A DNA stretch of 64,000 nucleotides. Origin: Mactromeris polynyma (Eukaryota; Mollusca; Bivalvia; Venerida; Mactridae). The notes under the pieces were generated by a model. That model was not told the DNA's origin. It ran no database searches and saw only the letters and a program-made list of their open reading frames with translations. Of the stretch, positions 37,983 through 49,900 are shown one piece after another (position 1 is the stretch's first letter; the number at the start of each line of letters is the position of its first letter). Made by a program: the position numbers and the translations under genes. The stretch is taken from the NCBI GenBank assembly GCA_032209605.1, contig JASFXZ010000073.1, positions 620,001 to 684,000 on the forward strand. The letters run 5' to 3'.

Positions 37983-40900
37983 ATTCGTTTATAGTTATTG
38001 ATGTAGGCGTTCCGATTTGATATATTGTAATGTATAGTGCATGTACCATTATGTAATATTTGTAAATGTAACTTTGTTCCGAAACGTAGTAAACCGCCGG
38101 CTGTAAACACATGTTGTGTGGAGTTGTTTGTTGGGTAGAACATAGAGTATAAGAAAGAAAATATTTATTTTCGGACAAACGAAGTGAGGGAGAACGTGAC
38201 TATGCAAATATTAGTTGCGAATTGGATTGATGGCCATTACGTCGAAAAATAAGTTACTGTAGTACTCAGAAAGATAGATACACATAATATACCAATAAAA
38301 CATTTATATGACCATTTTAAATCCCTATATATTGATAATATTATTCAAACAGTCAATGTGTATGAAGTATAATTAAATCAAAGACTATAATGTGCTGCGA
38401 GCCGGCTGCCCCAAGGCAACCCTTATCTTTCTTTTTTCCTTTGTATTAAAGAAATGCCTCTGTTTTTGTGAGGGGGAGGTATGGAGAATCCATGCTCTGA
38501 CCAGCGAAAAGGCTATCTCCGCCCCTGACTTCTGAGTACTAATGCGGTAAACTAGAAAGACGATAAATAGAATCAAGTACAACATATATATGTATTTACA
38601 TCATATGTCTGACTATCTCCTCTTAATTATCTTCCAATTAATATACACTATATTATTATTAACTTCTTATCGCTTTGTTTCGAATGATCAAAACCCCGCG
38701 CTTATTCACGTAAAGTTTGTGCCTTACTTGAATCCCAGTATCGTTAAACAAAGTAAAGAATAATAAAGTACCGAAAAGAAAGCGATATTCACTTTGTTTC
38801 AGGTGAAAACATTGCATACAAAATGCAAGCAGTTCAGACACCAGATATGTCCTTCTATGGCAGAAATCCAGCTGCTTTTGCAGTAGACGGGGACTGCAGC
38901 CAAGACTTTGTTCAAGGCACATGTAGTCATACAGGTCCGAACAATGGTACATCGCCAACATGGACTGTGTATTTTGGCAGATATCGTAATCTGGCCGGTA
39001 TCGTAATCATCAACAGAAAGGGCAAGTGCTTTCTTTGTGTAGTAATGTGAAATCATCGATTTGCATTTTTATGACTGTCAATACGATACGTTTTGGTAAA
39101 TATCGGTTTGTTGAAATAATGATACGGAATGTTCCCGGTGCCATACATAAACAAGCAATATCTTTAAAAAAGATGGTCGGCGCAACCTGAAGCCAACATG
39201 GACTGTGTACTTTGGCGGCAGCTATCGTAATCTGACCGGTATCGTAATCATCAACAGAAAGAGCAAGTGATTTCTTTGTATTGTAATGTGAAATAATCGA
39301 TTTGAATTCTTTATGACCGTCAATACGATACGTTTTGGTAAATATCGGTTTGTTGAAAATAATGATACGGAATGTTCCCGGTGCCATACATAAACAAGAA
39401 CTATCTTTAACAATGATGGTCGGCGCAACCTGAAGCTAGCAAATGTGTTGCAATTTGAAGGTTAAGATTTGTTGTGTTACCGAGATGTTACGATTGCAGG
39501 TCATTCGATACCTGTAAGAGGAGATCACTGCATAGGAGATTGGATAAAAAAATCCGTAGTTGGTTTAGTAATAGACAGTACAGTCTGCTACAATATAGTC
39601 CACGGGTACTTAGTGTATCAGTCATGAAATCACGCATACAATATTGAATTAATAATTGTGTTTATTACTTTACGTAAGAATTAACAAGTTATTTGTGTGT
39701 TTTGGTCAACAAATATACATGCCTTAAATAAAAGTTTGGTTTATTTGTTAACGTAAGATTTGATTAGTTTACACAACAATGATATGCAAATAGCGATGCC
39801 ATGTTAGAACGACTGCGCCGAAAAAGAAACGTGTAATACGTTACAGAATATAAACATTACATTTCAGAAGCTACATGGCGATTGGCAAATTTTACAGTCA
39901 CTGGTAATTGTAGCAAACAGCATGACAAACTTTTATACAATGATGCCATACACCAACAAAAACTATACGCTAAATCCATAATCCTGATTGAACTAGATGG
40001 AATACATTCATGTTCCTCAATCAGCATACAGATACCACAAGACACATTACACTGTAGAAGTCGCAACCAATGTGAACCAATGTATCTTGCATTATGTGAA
40101 GTACAAGTATATGCCGGTATGTAAAGATATTACCATAATTATATGTGGTTTTGAATGTTTAAACTACAACACGATAATGCATATTTCCCATCGTATATTT
40201 CTACATAATTTTATATTTATCAATCCCGCGCCGATCACTGAAAGTTACCCAGTGTGCAGTTGAATTGGTCTTGCCTAAAATGCTGAGGCAATTACCAGTG
40301 GTTAGTGACATTAAAGTTATGTGGGGTTATGAAGAATTAAAAATCAAATGTACCTGTATTTCACGATTGAACTGTACTCACCCGAAATATACATTTAATT
40401 AATCCCGAACGAAGACATGGAAACCAGGTAATCATCTTGTAGATTATTGTTAGAATTGGAATATAACAACTAGAGTATTTTAATGTTTTCTGTTTGATAA
40501 ACGATCTATGTTGAGACTAGACATATGGATGTGTCTCTTTTTGTACTTTTATTTCAATTCGATTTTTGATTGACAAAAACCAACATATTGAAATGGTTTG
40601 TAATGAAAAGCATGTTATTTATGTAGTGTTTTATTAAACCAACCAAAATATTGATAACAGCGCAAGCAGTTTGAAATGTATTGTATCACAATTTAATGTT
40701 TTTTAAATTTATATCGAACTTGTTACTATCCCGTTCTTCATTACAAAACTACCATAAGTTCATGCTGACCTTTATATATATATATATATGTTTCAGTCGG
40801 TTGTAGTCGACCCTCGGTACCAGAGTTCGGTTACATTTCTCCAAACAAGACATGGTACGCACAAGGTGATATGTTTACACTGAAATGTCATGATGGGTAT

Positions 40901-43900
40901 AAACCTTCGTCCAATCAAATCGTGACCTGCTGTGAACATGAACGATTTTGTGGTGAAATACCTCATTGCGAGAAAGTGTACTGTCAATTACCTGTACAAC
41001 CAGACAATGGATATTACTCTTCACACACAAATACCATAAACATGAAAGTACAGTACGGATCTACGATAGTTAGTGAATGTAATCCCGGATATAACTCGAG
41101 TATACACAATACTACACGACAATGCCAGAGTGATGCTACATGGAGTGGTTCAGACACAGAGTGTAATCCTGTACGTTGTATGCAACCAGAGAACGTAACA
41201 AACGGTTATTATATGTATGCTAACAACAGTTGGTATGCTGGTGGTTCAGAAGTGTATAACACTATTTTGGTTGGAGTGTGCAACACGGGATATAAAATTA
41301 AACCTAACAGTAAAATAGAATGTGACCATAACGGTCACTGGAACGGATTGACATCTATCTGTGAAATTGTCACATGCATATGTCCAAATGATTTTGAGAA
41401 TGGACATTATGACTCGAACAACAAATCTAATATCCATATTTACGGAGCCGAACTAAATGTCATATGTGAAAAGGGATTTACTTTGAAATCTACACTAAGC
41501 AAAAGAACGTGTGAAGAATCAGGAAGCTGGAGTGGCGATTCTCCTGACTGTGTTCAGACTATGTGTAAATGGCCTCTGGATATACATGGGGGATACTACA
41601 CACCATCTATTGAAGCAAAGAATAGTGGCCACCTACCTTACAACACTACAATAACAGCAGTATGTAATGACGGTTACAGTCTAAACAAAACCTACACAAG
41701 TCGACAATGTAACGAAGATGGAATGTGGAGTAATTCACCACCAAAATGTAGTGAGTTCAAACATGTTGTTCATGATTTAGTCGTGTGTCATTATTGTCTG
41801 AAATTCAGGCAACATCACATACCATATTTCAAAAATACGCCTTCACATTTAATATCTGCAGAGACGAAAAAACAAAAATATCATATTTATAAATATAGCA
41901 TTATTTGAAGCGTCGTTAACTCTTGGAAACTGAATATAGTATAGCAAACTTATAGATCATCATACATTATCTTTGAAATACAGTGTATGTACTTTAAGCA
42001 GATTAATGTGCGTTTCTTTTTATTTCCAACAGTTGATGTTAAGAAAGATAGCAGCGGTGAAGACTCTTCCTTAGGGATGATTGTTGGGGTCAGTACTGGA
42101 GCGGTGATTGTTCTTGTTGCTGTTACTGTGGCAGTGATTATCATTTATCGTAAAAGGCGAGTGTTTTGTTTACTTGCATTTATAAACCATGGTTAGATTA
42201 ATAACATTTGAATATCCATTTTTCCCCACATCCTTAATTTTGTAGTGAAAGTTTTGTTTCATGTATGAACACATGTTATAATTTTTTCGTGTCATTGATC
42301 ATAAATGACATTTGGAAATTTATCATTTTTGCGATAACGTTTCCCACAGACGGGCCAGTAAACCCCCAGCCAATATCTACACAGACATTGGACCAAGAGA
42401 TAATTCAAATGAAGGTGAATACACCGAGTTACAGCAGACCATGAACCACTCGGGTAGGCATTTTATATTAAACATGTTTGAAATCGTATTCTTTTAAAAT
42501 TCAAATTATAATGTTCATCTTCAAAGAAATTACATGGCCAACGTGTTGTTTATTGGTACATTTTTAGCCTTCTTGTATAAAACGAAGACTCTTGTTTAAC
42601 ATGCACATTTAAATTCCCACGATTTAGCTGATATAATTTCGAAAAGAAATCGGATATACGTTTTCGATTTTAAAAGCTATATTCGTGAAGTTAATACTCT
42701 TTATGTTATTCCAAAGATACCAATATGAGAATATCTAAAAATAACGGGCCAGTAAGGCACACTTCTCATGTTCACCAAGGCAATGATGGTGATTCGACCA
42801 ATCAGTATGAAGTACCATTAACGTATCAAAACTTCCCTAATGAGGGAGGCATTCCCAACAGTGTGATACTACTTAAGCAGTTTCTCAACATAGAACTGAA
42901 AGGAGATACAGCCAGACAACGCTTTCAGCTGGAATTTGAGGTTTGCATTGTTATCAACCTACTCTTTCGTATTATATTCGATTTAATATATGTACTGGGT
43001 TTGTCTTTTGAGTAATATTTTTTCGTAAAAATGTCTTTAAAAGTATATGTCACATATACGCTGACATGCTAATATGTACTCTCTGTGAGTTACCCCGTTT
43101 GAATGTGTTCGATGCTTACATTTGTTTATTACACACATAATCATAACGTTATGACAACTATAGTGCGTATGTATATACCCGAGAGCAGTTGTAAAAGTGG
43201 TTAGCCAATGAAAACATATCAACGTTTAGAAAATATTGACAGATAGACAACGATATTATCAACTCATTGCAATATTAGTATACATTTAAATAAAGTGTTA
43301 CCCCTGTCCGTCCGTGCGCAATAACACCATCAATAACAGTTGAAACGATTGATTGATTCAACTCATATGTGTCACATAAGCACTAGATACGTTAGATTTT
43401 GGTTACAATCCACCAATGTTCGGAGGGGTATGACCCTTTTTTGATTTAAAAATCATTTGTCCATAACGTACAGACACATCTAGTTTAGTCTCACGGGTAT
43501 TACAATTGTTAAACACAATTTACAATAACCTGTTCTATTGTATGATTAATGTTATTGTCACCACTTAATATGTTTTAACAAACATATTCCAGAAATTACA
43601 TGAGGGCATAGTGAGAGAACATGCAGATGCAGTAAAGCAGGAAAACGATGGGAAAGACAGATACAAGAACTTCCTGGCGTGTATGTAAAATTGGATTATC
43701 GCTTAGTGTTCACATAGTAATGTTATGTTGAATGTTTACACGCGCCCTTCTTCTCATTGTTTATAAGTTTCAATTTACTCAAAATCTCTGAAAAGCCCGT
43801 ATCGCTCCAGTATTAAGAGGCCAAGTAAATATAGCACTACATTCCACAAATTCATGCAGTCTGGTAACATTACTCCAAAATATTTAATTTGACGATATAA

Positions 43901-46900
43901 ATTAATCGTTCATGAATACTTTTATCTGAAGCAATCGAAAGAATCACCTTTATGTTGTTTTTGTTTATTAAATGAATAAAGATATTCTGTATTCTGTTCA
44001 CAGATGACCATAGTCGAGTAGTGTTAAAGAAGAAACACGAGGAACAATCCGATTATATCAATGCTTCCTTCGTGAATGTAAGGGTTACAGTTTTCATTCT
44101 AACATTTCGTTATGTAATAATGAACCAGTGATATGACATGGTTATCAACATGATTTTAGCACTCATAATTACCATCGAGCAACTTCTTCAGACAGCATTG
44201 TATTGCTTTCTTGTTATAATGAATACACATTAAAGTTCAGCTTTCAAGTCCGTATTTTCAGTTTGGTTAGAATGTCATATGATTGTAGGATGTTCTCTTG
44301 TTTTTCAGGGGCATAGGAAGCCTCACGCTTATATAGCGACTCAAGGTATCGTAGTATAGTTATGTTCAAAGCTTAGTTTTTGTGCATTTAGCCTGTCCAG
44401 AGATGAGTTCGATTTTGATATAGTGAATTATCCACGTTTAGATGGAGCCGTGTCCCGTACTACGAGTAGATCTAATGCTGCGTACAGTTCACAACTTATT
44501 CGTTTTGCAAGAGCTTTTACATCTGTGTATGACTTTAATGGTAGCAATGGTTGTGTAACTAAGTTGGTCATCATGCTTCCATATTCGCTTGTGCGACAGG
44601 AAGGGTTCAATACTCTATTAGAGCGATTCCTACCAAACGTGGAAAAAATGCGTGTTATGTTAGTATTATACCCGCCTTGTCATGGCCTGAACGGCTTCAG
44701 TTGCTTTCACTTCTGGAAAAAAATTGATTACATGTTTTCATAGCTTCACAGGCTTATTGTTTTACATAATAGTATCTGTCCTATACACGCATTATCATGT
44801 GATTGATGTCTTATATATTGGAGAATTGCCAAACTGAAATATTCAAGCATTTATGTTTCACTTGTATTTCGTTTGTTTTTGTAATTGTTCACATATACAT
44901 GTTAATTTCATGTCCTTACATACATATCTATTTTCCTCACTCTAGACTTTTAAGAAGTAAGAACAGTCATGCCAAACTAACATTTTTACAGATTACCTCA
45001 ATTGAATGATATTGTTGTGATCAAGTGATATGTGTATCAACATTCTATCCTGATTGTTCGGCTTGAAATATTATTGTTTTTAGAACATATTTATTAAATA
45101 ACTTTGATTGTCTGTAACATAGATCCCACCGGAGATACTCTAAGTGACTTCTGGCGAATGGTATGGCAAACAGACTGTGGAAAGATTGTAATGCTTTCAA
45201 ATCTGGTAGAATTTAATAAGGTTGGTGTTCAGTCATTACACATATTGTAGTACACGATTGAAATCAATAAAACGAGCGTATATGCGTCAGGAGATACACA
45301 TAAAGATATATTAGTTATACGTATGTACCATATGTTGTTTTCTTGAGTGTTATCTAGTTCGAATGAACGTCAAGGATGTGTACTGTCTAAGCCACATTAA
45401 TAATTATTTACTTTATTATTAATATTTATTGTAAAACGATGTTATCATTTTCTTTCGATTGTATCATTGATAAAGCACTACAAAGTTAACAAACATATGC
45501 GATTCATGGCGCGAATAACATACCCTTATGTTGTGACCAAGATATAAGAATGTGTACGGATATATGTCAAAGGAGAATACGTTAGTTCAATGATATTTTT
45601 GTTCCTGGTTGTTTTGATTGCAGTCTGTATATGTACAGTATTGGCCGGATGTTGGGACAGCTACATATGGTGACATTTCGGTAACGTTACAGAAGTCGGA
45701 ACTATCTTCGGATTTCGTCATAAGGACTTTTACTATGAAACAGGTTCGTCCTCGCGTTTTGGAATAAATCGTCGTATAATTTGTACGCAAAATATGTTCA
45801 TGCAATTACGGCCATGCGCTGAACAGAAATAAATGGTTTCACCACCCCATATCCTATTATTCATTGACAACAAACGTACATCCACATGTAAATGATATAT
45901 TTATAAAATAAGTATGAAGATGCCTTATTATCACATACACTACAGTTTGCTAAGCATTTCATTTTAGCACAACACAGAAGAAAAAATGCTCACTCAGTTC
46001 CATTTCAATTCGTGGCCTAATGAAGAAGTCCCTACAAATGTCTCAGCTCTCGTTCTGTTCCGGCAAAGGGTAATATTCGGCCAAACTCAAATACATGGCC
46101 CAGTGGTTGTGCATGACAGGTAACATATAGTATATTGCTTCTTAGTATTGCAGAGGGTTAACTTAACAAAGTTGAAAGTAAATTTCCATGCATAAAATAT
46201 ATACAACTTATTCTAGAACTTAATCGGCACACAAATGCGATACATTTGCAAACGCCAACTTGTAATCGGGTGCGCAATGCATGTTTGTACCACAACATGA
46301 TCATATATATTTTGGACTCAGACGCTTTGTACATACAGTAGACATTCACCAGATAAACCGATGTATGATAAGTATTTTGCATCTGTTAACTTTCTTTATC
46401 ATTTGGAACATTTATTTAAATGTCATAATGTCTTATATTTTATGATTTAATTAAATTAGCGGTAGAGACGGAAGAACGGGTACATTTATAGCATTGGATA
46501 TTCTAGCTGATCAGGCAAATGAGATGGGTTATGTTGATGTGCTTGGTTGTGTGGAAGGATTACGAAAACAACAAGTTCATTTGGTTGAAACGTTGGTAAG
46601 TAATGACACACAGTAATGTAATTTACATACTTCAAAATCACTTTGATGACGAAACAGTCGTGATATATTCATTAGTATAAACTAAGTGCACATTTATCTC
46701 TTTCAGTGAGTCTGACAACGTGAATTCATTTTCCAAGTTTATACATTAAGTCTCTTGCATGGACATTTCAGGACCAATATATTTTCCTACATCATGCCTT
46801 GATAGAGACGTTGTTATCTACATCAGCAATACCTTCTAACCAATTCCCAGAATGGTTCAAATCAATGCTTCAAGTTGACGAGCATCATAAGAAGAGAAAA

Positions 46901-49900
46901 CTGGAATTGGAATTTGAGGTACGTGTGCTAAACATATTCGTACGAACTTTAACAGTCGTGAGTTTGTTGACATCACTTTGAGCAGAGCGTACTAATTTTA
47001 CCCACATTTTTATGGTGATGTACATTGTAAATACAATTTAAAGATTTAAGATGACTCAGTCTGATACGAGTAATTGTATTGCTATGCCAAATATTTAAAC
47101 ACTCTGTGATTAGCTGTATGTATCTATAGAAACTGTCAAGATTGACACCGAATGCTGACGAGGACCAGCATACAACAGTCAAGCATATTAAATACACAGA
47201 GAAGAACAGATATTCCAACGTGTCACCAGGTTTGTTTACGATGTTAGATACATAAGTTGATTATTAACAATAATATTGCTAGTGTATGTATTATGAACAG
47301 GTTTTTAATGTGTGGTCGTGTTCTGCTTTCCGAGTGTCACCAAGACGTGTTGCTATTTGCAAGCAATGTTCCAAAATCACAAAGTCAGCTAATGTTTAAC
47401 AAATTTATTTGCATACTGATAATTAACACTAATTATGATTTTTCCACAATGTTAATAGATATTTCACAAAGTTATCAAATAGTTCACTAAGTCATAAGAT
47501 TCATAAGTAGAGTACACAAAGTACAAAACGTTAGAGAAACACAAAGTAAATTTACACAGAGCAATATTCCTAAACCTAACTGTATCTTATTATATTATAT
47601 TCTATTATGAAAAGTTCCAGGCCCTCATATATACTGTTTCTTAGATGTGACATGTTTAGTAGAAGAGGAAGCCAGTGTCAACACTATACAATTAGACAAT
47701 ATGAGATAATTATGTTGAGATCTCATTGAGTAATTACTTAACAATTGAAAACAATACAACAAAGAAAGTTGGTCACATGTCCTAAATGATATGTCTCGAT
47801 CTCAATGGATAAAATATAAATGAGAAGATAAGTAATAAATTAAAATGCATAGTGGGTAAATTGACATGTGTCAAATATTGAGACGATCTTAAGAGCAATT
47901 CAAGCTAAAGCCAAATTTTAAATAACATGATTAACAATTGGTAGTGAAGAATTTCTGAATAAAAATGATAAAATTTGCATCATAATAGTTCTTCCCAACC
48001 AAGTAAGCTTTCGTCCCGAAAGTAAAAGAAAAACAACATATCTTAGAAAAGAAGCAGCTGTCGGCATAAAGATGAAAGATGATCCTTTTTGCCACACAAA
48101 CTACATGGGTCCCCAAATCTAACTGCAATACAATGGTCACTGTCATGGTATCTTTCACTCCCACAATTACCACACTTAAATTTTAACTTGGAAACAGTTT
48201 GTATGTATGACATTTGATAATCCCGCGGATTTATAGACAGAAACTGGTCACTGATGAATGTGGATAACTTTTTAACATCGGCTGTCATAATATTGATAAT
48301 GCTCTCATGTTCCTCCAAAACCCGCTGAAGTTCATCTTCTAATTCTACATGTGCAAAATCCCAATCAATATCATTGGCATTAACTTCATTGACTTGTGGT
48401 TGAAACTGGACATTATGTTTCATTTGATGTATTTGACCCTTCAAATCATCAATAACTGCTGTTAATTCAACATTTTCCTTATGGAGATTGGAGTTTTTCT
48501 CAACCAAAACAGCATGTATTCTATTGTTGAACTTCTGATGATTTGAATTGTACTGGACACTAGATGTTAATTCTTCATTTTCAATATTGCAAAATGGCAT
48601 TTCAGAACAAATATAACTTTGATCAACACAGATTTCATTCTCTTCACACACAGTTCCAATTTTATTCACCAGTCTGTTGTCGTATCTTGGTTCTTTAGCA
48701 GAAGTTCCCTTGATGATGGTCCTACATAAATTAGCATAGTGTCCATAATTTCTGCATTTGTAACACTGCCTATTCATTGCCTTGCAAATATGAAGAAAAG
48801 TAAAACACTCGCCACACTGTCCACATCTCGAAGGTTTAAACCTCTGCCATTCTGGCTCATGCAGCATAAAATGATTGACTGCAGGCTTATGTACTCCAAA
48901 TGGGTATCGCCTTATCTCATGGGCCGACATTCTCTGTCTAGACTCCATTGGCATCCTTCCAATCTTGGGTTCAGCTGCTTGTCTTCAAAACAAATGGGGA
49001 ATAACTCACTTGCTGTCTTCTAGAGGTACCGAGATCTTAGCCGCTGTTCTCCACCAATTATTATGAACAGGTTTTTAATGTGTGGTCGTGTTCTGCTTTC
49101 CGAGTGTCACCAAGACGTGTTGCTATTTGCAAGCAATGTTCCAAAATCACAAAGTCAGCTAATGTTTAACAAATTTATTTGCAGACTGATAATTAACACT
49201 AATTATGATTTTTCCACAATGTTAATAGATATTTCACAAAGTTATCAAATAGTTCACTAAGTCATAAGATTCATAAGTAGAGTACACAAAGTACAAAACG
49301 TTAGAGAAACACAAAGTAAATTTACACAGAGCAATATTCCTAAACCTAACTGTATCTTATTATATTATATTCTATTATGAAAAGTTCCAGGCCCTCATAT
49401 ATACTGTTTCTCAGATGTGACATGTTTAGTAGAAGAGGAAGCCAGTGTCAACACTATACAATTAGACAATATGAGATAATTATGTTGAGATCTCATTGAG
49501 TAATTACTTAACAATTGAAAACAATACAACAAAGAAAGTTGGTCACATGTCCTAAATGATATGTCTTGATCTCAATGGATAAAATATAAATGAGAAGATA
49601 AGTAATAAATTAAAATGCATAGTGGGTAAATTGACATGTGTCAAATATTGAGACGATCTTAAGAGCAATTCAAGCTAAAGCCAAATTTTAAATAACATGA
49701 TTAACAATTGGTAGTGAAGAATTTCTGAATAAAAATGATAAAATTTGCATCATAATATATGGTAAAATAAATTTGGTTGTTAATCTGAATACCTGTATAT
49801 GAATGACATCTCTGAAACTGGCTTTTATGTATTATATAATACTTTGTAAGTCTCGGGTTTGGTGACTCTTTATTCAAGGAACTTTGTACTTTCCTAAAAC

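Noticed and set aside
39193..39435. An additional lectin exon
   Set aside because: It is a tandem copy of only the end of exon 2. It has no proper acceptor tract and would not complete a domain. Kept as a repeat and as a finding.
48739..49066. Plus-strand open frames inside the LTR element
   Set aside because: They are shadows of the minus-strand zinc-knuckle gene and of the LTR.
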